NCBI RefSeq assembly: GCF_039543665.1
Contig: NZ_BAABKE010000006.1
Span: 1-64,000, forward strand
DNA: 64,000 nucleotides
From: Wohlfahrtiimonas larvae
GTDB lineage: Bacteria; Pseudomonadota; Gammaproteobacteria; Cardiobacteriales; Wohlfahrtiimonadaceae
Direction of reading: 5' to 3'
A program made the position numbers and the translations under genes. Every line of letters starts with the position of its first letter. Position 1 is the first letter of the stretch. A model generated the notes under the pieces. It ran no database searches. It was not told where the DNA came from and saw only the letters and a program-made list of their open reading frames with translations. Below, one piece after another: positions 25,742 through 36,210 of the stretch.

Positions 25742-27555
25742 AGCCCTGCCTTTTCTAATAACTTCACTTCCACCAAACCACGCACTGAGTTACTCACAAA
25801 AATGCGATCAGCTTTTTGAATATCATCTAAAGTTAATGCTTTGATCGTGCATTGATCTTTCAATTCTGCGATCAGTTCCGCTCTTTTCATACCGCCCAAT
25901 AAACCTGATTCTATTGGTGGTGTAAAACATTGCCCTGCTTTCTCAATAAAAATATTGTGGCGCGAGCATTCTGTAATTTCATCATATGTATTCATAAACA
26001 GCACATCATAACAATTGTGTGCTGCTGCTTTTTGGAACTCAGTTTCATATAAACTTCGTTCTGTGGTTTTGTATTTCAGTAAAATATTATTGGCATCAAC
26101 TTTGTGATCACTCAGCATAATATATTTCACATCATCATTTGGTGCTTCTATAACAGAGTGAGTAATGTCTAACTGCCCATCACGATGTAATAACACGCGA
26201 ATTTTAGAATCTTGATGAAGATGCAATTCAACAAAATTATTTAATTTTTGTGTGAGCTCTGCAATATCCAATTGAAAGCTCAGCGCTTGTGCTGATTCTG
26301 TTAAGCGCGCAATATGCTGATCCAATCTCAATATTTTCTGTGCTTTTGCATCCCACAGCATGGATTCAATTAACTGATAATTCTGTACTGATGTTAAAAA
26401 TTTCGCTTTTAATAGACATTCATTGTATTCATCTTCACACACTGAGCCATGAATAATGCCACCGCCCACACCCAATTCCGCACTACCATCTTTTTGTAAA
26501 ATCGCAGTACGAATGGGCACATTAAAACACATATCATTTTCTGGCGTAATGTAACCAATCGCCCCCGTATAAATACCACGAGGTGCTTTTTCAATTTGCT
26601 CGATGATTTTCATGGTGCTGATTTTCGGTGCGCCTGTGATCGAACCACACGGAAATAAATTCGTAAAAATTTCTTCTACAGAAATGTTTTCATCCACTTT
26701 ACCTGTCACAGTAGAAATCATCTGATGAACGGTTTCATAGCTTTGAATTTCAAATAAATTTTTCACAGCAACTGAACCGGGTTGTGTAATTCTGCTAATA
26801 TCATTGCGGATTAAATCCACAATCATCACATTTTCAGACAGTGTTTTTTCATCATGACGCATAAAATCTACAATGGATTTATCTTCTATGGGATCTTTTG
26901 CTCGTGGAAATGTGCCTTTCATCGGTTTGGATTCGATATATTGCCCTGTTTTCCTAAAAAACAATTCAGGCGAAATGGATAATACAGAATGCTCTGGGAA
27001 CTTTAAAAATGCACCAAACTCCACTTTTTGGCGCGCACGCAATGCTTGATACAACGATAAATCACTGCCCACACAATCAAAATGGAATTTTGTCGTGAAG
27101 TTAATTTGGTAAGTATTACCATCTTTAATGTTCTGCTGAATGGTTTCAAAACCCTTCGCATATTCAGTTTTACTCAAACCAAATGAAAGATTATTTAAAG
27201 CAATTTCACCTGCATTAAGCTTAATAAAATAATCATTCAATTCAGCTTGCGGAATCTTTATCACATTTTTAAAAGCATAAAGATGCAATAAAATAGCATC
27301 CTCATTATTTTGGTGAGTGATTTTAAAATCATTCTTATCCACCAAATAATAACCTGCTTCATAGCTCACATAACCGCTGATGTAATGCCCTAATTTTCTT
27401 AATTCATCAATCTTCTGAAAACACGCACGCAAATCTTCACCCTTGTGACAAATGATCTCTGCCACAGGTTTTTCAAATAAGAAAGCATCATTATCCACTG
27501 ATTTGGTATTTTCTAAGAGAATGAAGAAATCTTTCTGATCTAAATTGAATGACAT
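25738..27555 (-). CDS. pabBC: PabB-PabC fusion: aminodeoxychorismate synthase I and 4-amino-4-deoxychorismate lyase
   Basis: The 605-residue protein joins a chorismate-binding domain (about residues 1-375; ESKPMKGTFPRA, FPCGSITGAPK, GGGIIHGS) to a class-IV PLP enzyme (about 395-605; LLKYKTTERSLY with the probable catalytic Lys, then TECSRHNIF and SGLLGGMKR). Together the two halves turn chorismate and ammonia into p-aminobenzoate plus pyruvate. I start at the ATG 27553-27555, one base beyond the stop of the gene upstream; a longer reading frame extends 39 bases into it. It ends in a 4-base overlap with pabA. Confidence 0.92.
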   Translation of the reverse strand: MSFNLDQKDFFILLENTKSVDNDAFLFEKPVAEIICHKGEDLRACFQKIDELRKLGHYISGYVSYEAGYYLVDKNDFKITHQNNEDAILLHLYAFKNVIKIPQAELNDYFIKLNAGEIALNNLSFGLSKTEYAKGFETIQQNIKDGNTYQINFTTKFHFDCVGSDLSLYQALRARQKVEFGAFLKFPEHSVLSISPELFFRKTGQYIESKPMKGTFPRAKDPIEDKSIVDFMRHDEKTLSENVMIVDLIRNDISRITQPGSVAVKNLFEIQSYETVHQMISTVTGKVDENISVEEIFTNLFPCGSITGAPKISTMKIIEQIEKAPRGIYTGAIGYITPENDMCFNVPIRTAILQKDGSAELGVGGGIIHGSVCEDEYNECLLKAKFLTSVQNYQLIESMLWDAKAQKILRLDQHIARLTESAQALSFQLDIAELTQKLNNFVELHLHQDSKIRVLLHRDGQLDITHSVIEAPNDDVKYIMLSDHKVDANNILLKYKTTERSLYETEFQKAAAHNCYDVLFMNTYDEITECSRHNIFIEKAGQCFTPPIESGLLGGMKRAELIAELKDQCTIKALTLDDIQKADRIFVSNSVRGLVEVKLLEKAGL

Positions 27556-27556
27556 A

Positions 27557-28039
27557 TTAGAATGTTTCTGTGATATCGAAGCCTGTGATTTCATAAATCA
27601 TTTCATATAATAATTCTTGGCCAACATCTTCGTAAGGTTCATCGATGAACGGATAATTCAAAACATGTTCAGCAGGCAAATATTCACCCATGTTGCCTTC
27701 GATTTCTAGATCCACTTCCATCCAATGGCGTGTTAATTGCCCATTTTTATATTGTTCAAACCATAAGCCGTTTACGGAATCATTCACAGCAAACATATAT
27801 AATTCATGATTTTTAGAGAGTTTTTTCAATTTTTGTGTAAAATTATCATCAAAACAGTTCTCTATATTCATACAGACAAAGCTCCATGTTTCATATGAAA
27901 CACTCACAAGCTTGTGCTTTTCAACTAAAGGATAGATATCATGATCTTGCTCGATCACTGTTACCTTCTGAGCATTTAATGAAGAAAACTGCTCTGCCAG
28001 CTCAGGAAAATTTGGGGCAAAGAGAATAACAATATCCAT
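27557..28039 (-). CDS. Unknown protein coupled to pabBC
   Basis: I do not recognise this 160-residue soluble, acidic protein (MDIVILFAPNFPELAEQF...). It has no signal peptide or membrane segment. The C-terminal part is rich in Glu and aromatic residues and ends with a helix (EDVGQELLYEMIYEITGF). AAGGA lies six bases before the ATG at 28037-28039, and the stop is one base from the pabBC start, so it is the first gene of a three-gene folate operon. A role in folate metabolism is inferred only from this coupling. Confidence 0.6.
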   Translation of the reverse strand: MDIVILFAPNFPELAEQFSSLNAQKVTVIEQDHDIYPLVEKHKLVSVSYETWSFVCMNIENCFDDNFTQKLKKLSKNHELYMFAVNDSVNGLWFEQYKNGQLTRHWMEVDLEIEGNMGEYLPAEHVLNYPFIDEPYEDVGQELLYEMIYEITGFDITETF

Positions 28040-28113
28040 GAACAATCCTTACAAGAAATAATATGTAGCAATCTGTGTATTGTAGGCTAAGAATGATGAA
28101 ACTGCTATTTCAA

Positions 28114-29616
28114 TCATGCTTCTTTGATATTAATTAAACGCTCAACTTGATGATCAGGATAAATAGCTTCCACTTTTGGCATAGCTTTGTGGGCTTTAGC
28201 GGATAATTGATTAAATCTTTCTACTTTACCGTACAAGCCTTGTTGTCCAACCAATGCTGTGACGGTACCATTATAATGCATGCTCACTGTATTTAATGAC
28301 CCACCCAATTTTTGCAATCGCTCTGCAATAGTGCACACTTGGTTATAAATTTCTCCTGCGCGCTCGCTAATTTCTCTCGCTTCTGCTGTGCTGTGCTCGA
28401 TCATCCATAAATTCGAAATGGTTCTTAAAATTGGCATGAGTGTTGTATGAGAAACCAAAATCACATTTTTTTGATAACCATAATCATAAACTTCAGGCTG
28501 ATACTTCAAAACTTCTATATAAGCGGATTCAATCGGCATGAACATCAAGACAAAATTTGGGCTATGAACACCTGATAAACTACTGTAGTCCTTTCTCGAC
28601 AAATCATCGATGTGACGTTTCACTGCATTCACGTGTTCTTTCATAGCTCGCTCAAAGTCTAAATCATCTTCAGCAGACATTGCGCGCTCAAATGCATTCA
28701 AGGAAACTTTACTATCAATGATGATGTGTTTGCCATCAGGTAGATTAATCAAGAAATCTGTAATCTTCTGCTTACCTTCTTGATCACGAAAACTTGTTTG
28801 AATTTCAAAGTGAGCGTCTTTCGTCAAACCACTCAATTCTAATGTTTTACGCAACTGTGCCTCACCCCAAGCACCACGTTTTTGTGAATCACCTTTTAAG
28901 GCTGAAGCTAAGTTATTGGCCTCTTCACTCATGGCTAAACCAATTTCCATCACTTTACGAATTTCTGCATTCAATGTGGAATGATCTTTACTAGATTCCA
29001 TATGCACTTCATTGACACGTTTCTGGAAGCCTTCAATTTGCTCCTTGAAAGGTTGTAACAATGATTCTAATCCTGCTTGATTATGCTCTTTAAAGATTTT
29101 TCCTTTCTCTTCAAAAATCTTATTAGCTAAATTTTCAAATTCTTGGCTTAAAGCTACTTTATTTTCTTGTAACTGCAAAATTTGTGAATCAAAAAATGCT
29201 TCGCGCTCTTCTACATAAGTCTGAATTTTTGTCGCTTCTAATTCCAATTGCTGATTTTTTTCAAAAAGATTTCTGATTTCACTATCTTTCATTAATAGAA
29301 CTTGTTCATATTTCTGCAATCGATTTCTTAAATCTTCAATGTGCTCTTTCGCAGCTTGAATATTAGCAATTGCGCGTGCCAAATTTGTTTCATGCTTATG
29401 GGCTTCTCCTTCGCTCTGCTTCAATTCTTGTGTGAGATTCTGATTAGCACTTTGTAATTGATGATAAGCATTCTGCAAATAATCATGTTCTGCACGCAAG
29501 CGAGTTTGCTTCATTGAGCCAATGATTGCCATTAACCCAATCCCTAAAAGAAAAGCTCCCCCTATCACGATAAGGAGAGCATTATTCCATTCAATTTGTT
29601 TGAATAATTCGATCAT
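28114..29616 (-). CDS. rmuC: RmuC, DNA recombination limiting protein
   Basis: The 500-residue protein has an N-terminal membrane helix (about residues 12-33), a long coiled coil (about 35-210) and the RmuC nuclease-like domain (about 245-440; KGDSQKRGAWGEAQLRKTLE, FLINLPDGKHIIIDSKVSL, FMPIESAY). In E. coli it limits recombination at inverted repeats. It follows mogA without a gap, at the end of the leftward nuo-mogA-rmuC run; the 68 bases after its stop hold the start region of the folate operon. Confidence 0.93.
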   Translation of the reverse strand: MIELFKQIEWNNALLIVIGGAFLLGIGLMAIIGSMKQTRLRAEHDYLQNAYHQLQSANQNLTQELKQSEGEAHKHETNLARAIANIQAAKEHIEDLRNRLQKYEQVLLMKDSEIRNLFEKNQQLELEATKIQTYVEEREAFFDSQILQLQENKVALSQEFENLANKIFEEKGKIFKEHNQAGLESLLQPFKEQIEGFQKRVNEVHMESSKDHSTLNAEIRKVMEIGLAMSEEANNLASALKGDSQKRGAWGEAQLRKTLELSGLTKDAHFEIQTSFRDQEGKQKITDFLINLPDGKHIIIDSKVSLNAFERAMSAEDDLDFERAMKEHVNAVKRHIDDLSRKDYSSLSGVHSPNFVLMFMPIESAYIEVLKYQPEVYDYGYQKNVILVSHTTLMPILRTISNLWMIEHSTAEAREISERAGEIYNQVCTIAERLQKLGGSLNTVSMHYNGTVTALVGQQGLYGKVERFNQLSAKAHKAMPKVEAIYPDHQVERLINIKEA

Positions 29617-30180
29617 TTATTTCTTTTTCGGACGAAAAGCCTTACAAATAAATTCATCAGTTTCAATAAAAGGTGCACCAATCAAGTCTAAGCAATAAGG
29701 AATGGCTGAGAAAATTCCATGCACAATCACTTCATTATTTTCACCACGAACCCCGCCCAATGTTTCTTCAATCGCTTTTGGTCGACCTGGTAAATTCACA
29801 ATCAAAGCTTGATTACGGATTACCGCTACTTGGCGCGATAAAATCGCTGTTGGTACATAGTACAAACTGATTTGACGCATTTGCTCACCAAATCCTGGCA
29901 TCTCTTTTGTGCCTACTGCCAATGTTGCTTCTGGTGTTACATCACGAATTGCAGGCCCTGTACCACCTGTAGTTAAAACCAATGAACAGTTTTCATCATC
30001 CACTAATCGAATCAATGTTGCTTCGATTTCAGATTGTGTATCTGGAATGAGCACTTCCACAAACTCAACAGGTGTTGTGATTGTTTTTACAAGCCAAGCT
30101 TTCAAGGAAGGAATCCCTTCATCTTGATAAACGCCTTGGCTTGCGCGGTCACTCACAGATACTAAACCAATCTTAATCAT
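29617..30180 (-). CDS. mogA: MogA, molybdopterin adenylyltransferase
   Basis: MogA adenylates molybdopterin before molybdenum insertion. The 187-residue protein starts MIKIGLVSVSDRAS and has the TTGGTGPAIRDVTPEAT motif and NLPGRPKAIEETL, both characteristic of MogA/MoaB-fold proteins. The length favours MogA over MoaB. It lies 13 bases after nuoN and directly before rmuC, probably in the same transcript. No other molybdenum cofactor gene is in the window. Confidence 0.92.
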   Translation of the reverse strand: MIKIGLVSVSDRASQGVYQDEGIPSLKAWLVKTITTPVEFVEVLIPDTQSEIEATLIRLVDDENCSLVLTTGGTGPAIRDVTPEATLAVGTKEMPGFGEQMRQISLYYVPTAILSRQVAVIRNQALIVNLPGRPKAIEETLGGVRGENNEVIVHGIFSAIPYCLDLIGAPFIETDEFICKAFRPKKK

Positions 30181-30193
30181 CTTTTTCCCTTTA

Positions 30194-31642
30194 TTACATA
30201 ATCAATGTTGGTACTAAACCCAACAATATAATCAATAACACATTAACAGAGAAAATTGTACGTGAACCAATACAACTTGTAATGGAGATATTTGCATTAT
30301 CATCTTGTTGATCAAAGAACATTACTTTAATGACACGTAAATAGTAGAACAAGCCCACAACTGATGCCAATAAACCAATGATGACTAAGAAGCCATAACT
30401 AGCATTATAAGCAGTTTGCAATACAAATAATTTTGCAAAGAAGCCCACAAATGGAGGAATACCGCCCATTGATAACATGATCAATGCCATCAATACGCCT
30501 AAGTAACCATGCTGACGACCAAAGCCTTTCAAATCAGAAATGTTTTGAATGGATTGACCATCTTTATTCACCAACAAAATGAAGCCAAACGCTGCTGTTG
30601 TTGTAAATGCATAAGTGATTGCATAGAAATATGCAGCTGATGGAATGCCTGTATCATTACCTGCAAACAAACCTAACAACATAAAACCTGCATGTGATAC
30701 CGCTGAATAACCGAGCATACGGCGTAAATTTGTTTGGCGAAGTGCCACAAAGTTACCGATGATGAATGATAACACCGCAACGATTGCCAACATTTGCTGC
30801 CATTGTAATGTCACTTCATAACCAGCCACTTTCAACAATGAATAAGCCATACTGATTGCTGCGATTTTTGGTGCTGCACCAATGAACATTGCGACCGGTG
30901 CTGGTGCCGCTTCATATACATCAGGTACCCAAGAATGGAAAGGCGCTGCACCCAATTTAAATGCAATACCCACAACGATGAATACTAATGAGAACGTTAA
31001 AATTAAGATGTTTTGATCAAAGTTTTGAGAAGCGATTGCAACCATTGCCTTGCCAATTGTTTCTAAATTCAACGATTGCCCCACTCCGTACAACAAGCCC
31101 ATACCGAATAATAAGATCGCTGATGCCATTGCACCCATCACGAAATATTTCATCGCAGCTTCTGTTGCTTTACCATCTTTACGATTGAATGCCACCAATG
31201 CATACATTGGCAATGACATTAACTCTAAACCTAGATATACCATTAACAATGTGTTTGCTGAAACCAATACCAACATACCAATCGTTGATAATAGGATCAG
31301 AATATAATATTCAGAATGATTTAGGTTAGATTCTGATAACTTTGGAAAGCTGTAGATCAAGCCCAATAATACAACCAACAACATTGCACTTTTGAGTTGC
31401 CCATTCGTACTATTCACAACAATTTCACTGTTCCAAAAATATTGGTTTTCTATTCCCGATGGAACCATCGTTAACAACAAAACAAATGCCACTAAAATTG
31501 CAGCCATACTGAAAAGATGGGTTGTCATAATACGACTTTGCTTACTAAAACATTCCAATAACAGGACACCAATCACTGCAATTGTCAGAACTAATTCCGG
31601 CAAAATTGCAATAAAGTCCATTGAAGTTAATCCGCTACTCAT
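30194..31642 (-). CDS. nuoN: NuoN, complex I antiporter-like membrane subunit
   Basis: This 482-residue subunit is one of three Mrp-type proton-channel subunits in the membrane arm of NADH:quinone oxidoreductase. It has about 14 membrane helices with the family pattern YFVMGAMASAILLFGMGLLYG and a lysine-containing broken helix (IAFKLGAAPFHSW). It is the last nuo gene, 16 bases after nuoM. Confidence 0.96.
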   Translation of the reverse strand: MSSGLTSMDFIAILPELVLTIAVIGVLLLECFSKQSRIMTTHLFSMAAILVAFVLLLTMVPSGIENQYFWNSEIVVNSTNGQLKSAMLLVVLLGLIYSFPKLSESNLNHSEYYILILLSTIGMLVLVSANTLLMVYLGLELMSLPMYALVAFNRKDGKATEAAMKYFVMGAMASAILLFGMGLLYGVGQSLNLETIGKAMVAIASQNFDQNILILTFSLVFIVVGIAFKLGAAPFHSWVPDVYEAAPAPVAMFIGAAPKIAAISMAYSLLKVAGYEVTLQWQQMLAIVAVLSFIIGNFVALRQTNLRRMLGYSAVSHAGFMLLGLFAGNDTGIPSAAYFYAITYAFTTTAAFGFILLVNKDGQSIQNISDLKGFGRQHGYLGVLMALIMLSMGGIPPFVGFFAKLFVLQTAYNASYGFLVIIGLLASVVGLFYYLRVIKVMFFDQQDDNANISITSCIGSRTIFSVNVLLIILLGLVPTLIM

Positions 31643-31658
31643 AATGATTTAATCCTTT

Positions 31659-33182
31659 CTATGGCTGACCAATGATTGTGATATTTGTTAAGAGGTGATC
31701 AATCGAAGCCTGCATAACATTGGCGAGTGGCGCTGGCCATACACCTAATAGAACAATCAAGATTGCTAAAATTGCTAACAAGAAATATTCGCGAGAATTG
31801 ATATCTTTTAACTCTTTCACATGTTGATGAACCGCTTCACCCAAGATGACACGCTTTGTTAACCATAAGTTGTAAGCTGCACTTAAGATCAATGATGTTG
31901 CCACAGCAATTGTGATGTAGATACCGTAATGGAAACTCGCCAATAATACCCAGAACTCACCAATAAAGCCTGATGTACCTGGTAAACCTGAGTTTGCCAT
32001 CGCAAAGAAAATGAAGAAAGCACCAAAAATTGGCATATGGTTAATCACACCACCATAATCCGCAATTTCACGTGAATGAACTCTGTCATACAGCACCCCA
32101 ATGGATAAGAACATTGCTGCTGATACAAAACCATGAGAGATCATCTGCATCATACCGCCCTGAATTGCCATTTGGTTAGCAGCCAATGGTGCATCTGTGA
32201 ATGCAACTGGCAACACGAAACCTAATGTCACAAAGCCCATATGTGCGATTGAAGAATAAGCAATCAATTTCTTCATATCTTTTTGTGCCAAAGCAACAAA
32301 TGAGATGTAGATGATTGCGATGATGCTCATAGCGATGATCATTGGTGCAAAAAATGCGATACCTTCTGGCACGATTGGTAACATGAAACGTAAGAAGCCA
32401 TAACCACCGATTTTCAATGTAATCGCTGCCAAAATCACAGAACCACCTGTAGGCGCTTCAACGTGAGCTGAAGGCAACCATGTATGAACTGGCCACATTG
32501 GTACTTTTACCGCAAAGCCCGCTAAGAATGCCAATAACAACCATTTCTGTTGTGATAAAGATAAATCTAAATGTGAGAATGCTTCGATACCAAATGTTTG
32601 GCCGTTAGACTGTAAGTACAAATAAATGATGGCAACCAATAAGAAGATGGACCCCAAAAATGTGTACAAGAAGAATTTCAATGCTGCAATCACACGATTT
32701 GGGCCACCCCAAATACCAATGATTAAGAACATTGGAATCAACATTGCTTCGAAGAAGATGTAAAACAATACAGAATCCATTGCTGCAAATACACCATTCA
32801 TCAAACCAGCCATGATTAAGAACGCACCCAAATATTGATGGCGTTTATATGTAATCACATCCCAACCTGCAATCACAACAATTACTGTCATGAAGCTTGT
32901 TAAGAGGATAAATGGCATAGATAAACCATCTACACCCAAATGGTAGTTAATATTCAATGCTGGAATCCAAGATTTCAGCTCCACAAACTGCATTGCGTAT
33001 GTTTCTGTGTTAAATGCGCCATATAATGGCAATGACACAATCAATGTCACAATACTCGCTGCCAATGCAAACATTCTTACACGGCAAGCATTTTTATCGC
33101 CAATTAGTAGTGTTGCGATCCCTGTAATGATCGGGACCCAAATCACTAAACTTAACCAAGGCATATTTTCGATACTCATCAT
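31659..33182 (-). CDS. nuoM: NuoM, complex I antiporter-like membrane subunit
   Basis: The 507-residue subunit is the second proton-channel subunit. HLGVDGLSMPFILLTS, FFEAMLIPMF (the conserved glutamate helix), FAVKVPMWPVHTWLPSAHVEAPT and KKLIAYSSIAHMGFV are diagnostic. Two possible adjacent starts (MMS) lie at 33177-33182. It follows nuoL after seven bases. Confidence 0.96.
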   Translation of the reverse strand: MMSIENMPWLSLVIWVPIITGIATLLIGDKNACRVRMFALAASIVTLIVSLPLYGAFNTETYAMQFVELKSWIPALNINYHLGVDGLSMPFILLTSFMTVIVVIAGWDVITYKRHQYLGAFLIMAGLMNGVFAAMDSVLFYIFFEAMLIPMFLIIGIWGGPNRVIAALKFFLYTFLGSIFLLVAIIYLYLQSNGQTFGIEAFSHLDLSLSQQKWLLLAFLAGFAVKVPMWPVHTWLPSAHVEAPTGGSVILAAITLKIGGYGFLRFMLPIVPEGIAFFAPMIIAMSIIAIIYISFVALAQKDMKKLIAYSSIAHMGFVTLGFVLPVAFTDAPLAANQMAIQGGMMQMISHGFVSAAMFLSIGVLYDRVHSREIADYGGVINHMPIFGAFFIFFAMANSGLPGTSGFIGEFWVLLASFHYGIYITIAVATSLILSAAYNLWLTKRVILGEAVHQHVKELKDINSREYFLLAILAILIVLLGVWPAPLANVMQASIDHLLTNITIIGQP

Positions 33183-33189
33183 TATGTCC

Positions 33190-35193
33190 TTATTTAAAAA
33201 TGATTACCCAAGTCATCAATACAACCAAACCAACCGCCATTAACGACGCAGAGTGGTAGAGATAACCGGTTTGAAGTTTTCTAAATACGCCACCTAATTT
33301 AGACATTAAAGCAGCAGAGCCGTATACAGCGGTTTGATCGATGATACGATCGTCCACTTTCTTCCAGAAGAAACCACCCAATGATACAGCACCATCAGCG
33401 ATGTATTTTTGGTTGATGTCATCAAAGTAGTATTTGTTCATAAATACATTCATCAAGCCAGTACGTTGCAGTGTTGCTGTGTAACGCGCTTCGATTGAAG
33501 GATTCTTCAAGTACATATACCAAGCAGCCACAACACCAAAGATTGCTAACCAAACAGGTAAAGAAACAAAGCCATGTAAGCTCATTGCCACAACGCCGTG
33601 GAACTCTTCTGCCACTTTAGCCAATGCATCATGTGCACTGCTCACTGTGATGGCATCTTGCAAGAATGAACCTGTGATGAAGTCGCCTGCGAAGAATAAA
33701 CCCACTGCAAAAGATGGAATCGCTAATAAAATCAATGGACCAGTCACAACGAATGGAGATTCGTGTGGCTCATGTGCTAAATAACCTTGTTTATGGTCAT
33801 GCTCACCCAATGAGTGGTCAATTTTATAACGAGGTTTACCATGGAATACTAAGAAATAAAGTCTGAGTGAATACAATGCTGTGATGAATACACTCGCAAT
33901 TACTGCAAAGTATGCAAAACCACTACCAAAAATAGTACTGTTTTCTACAGCTAAGATGATTGCGTCTTTTGAGAAGTAACCTGAGAAGAATGGCGTACCG
34001 ATCAATGCCAATGTACCAATCAAACATGTGAACCATGTGATTGGCATCTTCTTACGTAAACCACCCATGAAGCGCATATCTTGTTCATGATGCATCCCGA
34101 TAATCACAGAACCTGCAGCTAAGAATAATAATGCTTTAAAGAATGCATGAGTCATCAAGTGAAATACTGCTGCTGAGTATGCTGATGCACCCAAAGCAAC
34201 TGTCATATAACCCAACTGAGACAATGTTGAATATGCAACCACACGTTTAATGTCATTTTGGAATATACCCAAAATACCCATGAACAATGCAGTGATCGCA
34301 CCAATGATCATGATGAATGACAATGCCGCATCTGATAACTCAAAGATTGGTGATAAACGAGAAACCATGAAGATACCTGCTGTCACCATTGTCGCTGCGT
34401 GAATCAATGCAGAGATTGGCGTTGGACCTTCCATCGAATCAGGCAACCAAACATGTAATGGCACCTGTGCTGATTTACCCATTGCACCAATGAATAAGAA
34501 GATCGCTGCAAATGTTAATACATTCCATTCTGTACCTAAAAAGCTCCAAGTTTGTGATAACAAACCTGGGTTTGAGTTTACTGAACGAAAAATATCATCA
34601 TAATGTAGATTACCAGTTAGATAAACTAAGCTTGCAATCCCCACAATGAAACCAAAATCACCGACACGGTTCACAACGAATGCTTTCATGTTTGCATAGA
34701 TTGCAGTTGGGCGTTTAAACCAGAAACCAATCAAGAGATATGATACTAAACCTACTGCTTCCCAACCAAAGAAGAGTTGCATTAAGTTATTCGACATCAC
34801 CAACATCAACATTGAGAATGTGAACAATGAAATGTAGCTAAAGAAACGATTATAACCTTCGTCGCCCTTCATATAACCAATTGAGTAGATGTGAACCATC
34901 AATGATACAAATGTTACAACAACTAGCATCATCGCTGTTAAGTTATCCACAAGGAAACCCACAGCCACTGAAATTGAGCCAACGCTCATCCATTCGTAAA
35001 CATTGCCATTGAATGTTGGTACTGCGCCTGTTGCATGCATATATAGCGTATATGCTGATAAAGCTGCTGACACAGCCACTAATCCAATTGTAATTGTATG
35101 CGCAACTTTATTAGAAATAATACGACACATTAAGCCTACTAATGCCGCACCAATCAAAGGTAGTAATGCGATTAATAAATAGATAGTCTTCAT
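33190..35193 (-). CDS. nuoL: NuoL, complex I distal antiporter-like subunit
   Basis: The 667-residue subunit is the largest of the membrane arm. Its last helices form the long lateral helix and anchor along NuoM and NuoN. Motifs include FFGWEAVGLVSYLLIGFWF, KSAQVPLHVWLPDSMEGPTP and LIHAATMVTAGIF. Length is usual for the family. It is separated from nuoK by four bases. Confidence 0.96.
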   Translation of the reverse strand: MKTIYLLIALLPLIGAALVGLMCRIISNKVAHTITIGLVAVSAALSAYTLYMHATGAVPTFNGNVYEWMSVGSISVAVGFLVDNLTAMMLVVVTFVSLMVHIYSIGYMKGDEGYNRFFSYISLFTFSMLMLVMSNNLMQLFFGWEAVGLVSYLLIGFWFKRPTAIYANMKAFVVNRVGDFGFIVGIASLVYLTGNLHYDDIFRSVNSNPGLLSQTWSFLGTEWNVLTFAAIFLFIGAMGKSAQVPLHVWLPDSMEGPTPISALIHAATMVTAGIFMVSRLSPIFELSDAALSFIMIIGAITALFMGILGIFQNDIKRVVAYSTLSQLGYMTVALGASAYSAAVFHLMTHAFFKALLFLAAGSVIIGMHHEQDMRFMGGLRKKMPITWFTCLIGTLALIGTPFFSGYFSKDAIILAVENSTIFGSGFAYFAVIASVFITALYSLRLYFLVFHGKPRYKIDHSLGEHDHKQGYLAHEPHESPFVVTGPLILLAIPSFAVGLFFAGDFITGSFLQDAITVSSAHDALAKVAEEFHGVVAMSLHGFVSLPVWLAIFGVVAAWYMYLKNPSIEARYTATLQRTGLMNVFMNKYYFDDINQKYIADGAVSLGGFFWKKVDDRIIDQTAVYGSAALMSKLGGVFRKLQTGYLYHSASLMAVGLVVLMTWVIIFK

Positions 35194-35197
35194 AGTA

Positions 35198-35530
35198 TTA
35201 TCCTTTTAACTCATCCATTTCATCGACATTGATGGTTTGACGTTTTCTATAAACTAGAATCAAAATAGCCAAACCAATTGCAACTTCTGCTGCTGCAACC
35301 GCTAGTACGAAGAAAACAAAAACTTGCCCAGCTGGATCTTCTGAAGTTGGCACCAAAAAGTTACCTGAGAACTTAGAAAATGCGACAAATAAAATATTAG
35401 AAGCTAACAACATCAATTCAATTGACATCAATAACACCACAATATTTTTGCGATTAATGAAAATACCAGCCATACCAATACAGAATACTGCACTGGCTAG
35501 CATAATATAATCTGTTACTAATAGTTGCAT
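35198..35530 (-). CDS. nuoK: NuoK, complex I membrane subunit
   Basis: This subunit of 110 residues has three membrane helices and the conserved glutamates of the E-channel, in LMSIELMLLASN and VAAAEVAIGLAI. It joins the quinone end of the membrane arm to the antiporter-like subunits. It lies two bases after nuoJ. Confidence 0.96.
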   Translation of the reverse strand: MQLLVTDYIMLASAVFCIGMAGIFINRKNIVVLLMSIELMLLASNILFVAFSKFSGNFLVPTSEDPAGQVFVFFVLAVAAAEVAIGLAILILVYRKRQTINVDEMDELKG

Positions 35531-35532
35531 GC

Positions 35533-36198
35533 TTAGCCCTCCCCTTTCTCAGCTGTTGGTGTTTCAACTGGCAAAGCTTCCCACTGAGATGCATCCAATT
35601 TCACCACTTTTAATCTTTCTTCTGGTCTAGCTTTTAACTGCTCGCTCACTGGCATATATCTTGTGTAACTGCGGCGTGGGCGAAGCGTCAAACTGATTGC
35701 TGCGATCATACCTACTAACAAAATCAATGCCACAATTTCAAATGCATAGATATAGTGTGTATATAAATACATACCTAAGTTTGCTGTGTTGCTATAGCTT
35801 GCTGAAACAGCAGATGACACAACCTCTACAGCATATGGGTGTGTTTCTGAAAATACAGAATTTTTACCCACTAAAACCATGCCCATTTCCACAATCATAA
35901 TCAACGTCAACACAATGCCAAGTGGCAAGTATTTAATAAAACCTTGTTTCACTAGTTCAGTAGAAACATCGATCATCATCACAACGAAGAGGAAGAGAAC
36001 CATTACCGCACCAACGTAGATCACAACAAGCGCTAAGCCTAAAAATTCAGCTTGGATCAACATCCACAAAGCAGCTGTAGTCACAAAACATAGAATCAAG
36101 TGCATCACTGCTGTCACAGGGTTACGTGCAGTAATTACACGAACTGCTGCGTAAAGTAGAATTAAAGAGAATACATAAAATAATATTTTTAATAACAT
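35533..36198 (-). CDS. nuoJ: NuoJ, complex I membrane subunit
   Basis: The 221-residue membrane protein has five predicted helices (VTAVMHLILCFVTTAALW, VIYVGAVMVLFLFVVMM with the pi-bulge helix) and a hydrophilic C-terminal tail of about 45 residues, somewhat longer than in E. coli. It belongs to the membrane arm near the quinone site. Confidence 0.95.
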   Translation of the reverse strand: MLLKILFYVFSLILLYAAVRVITARNPVTAVMHLILCFVTTAALWMLIQAEFLGLALVVIYVGAVMVLFLFVVMMIDVSTELVKQGFIKYLPLGIVLTLIMIVEMGMVLVGKNSVFSETHPYAVEVVSSAVSASYSNTANLGMYLYTHYIYAFEIVALILLVGMIAAISLTLRPRRSYTRYMPVSEQLKARPEERLKVVKLDASQWEALPVETPTAEKGEG

Positions 36199-36210
36199 TC
36201 TGCAGCCCCC

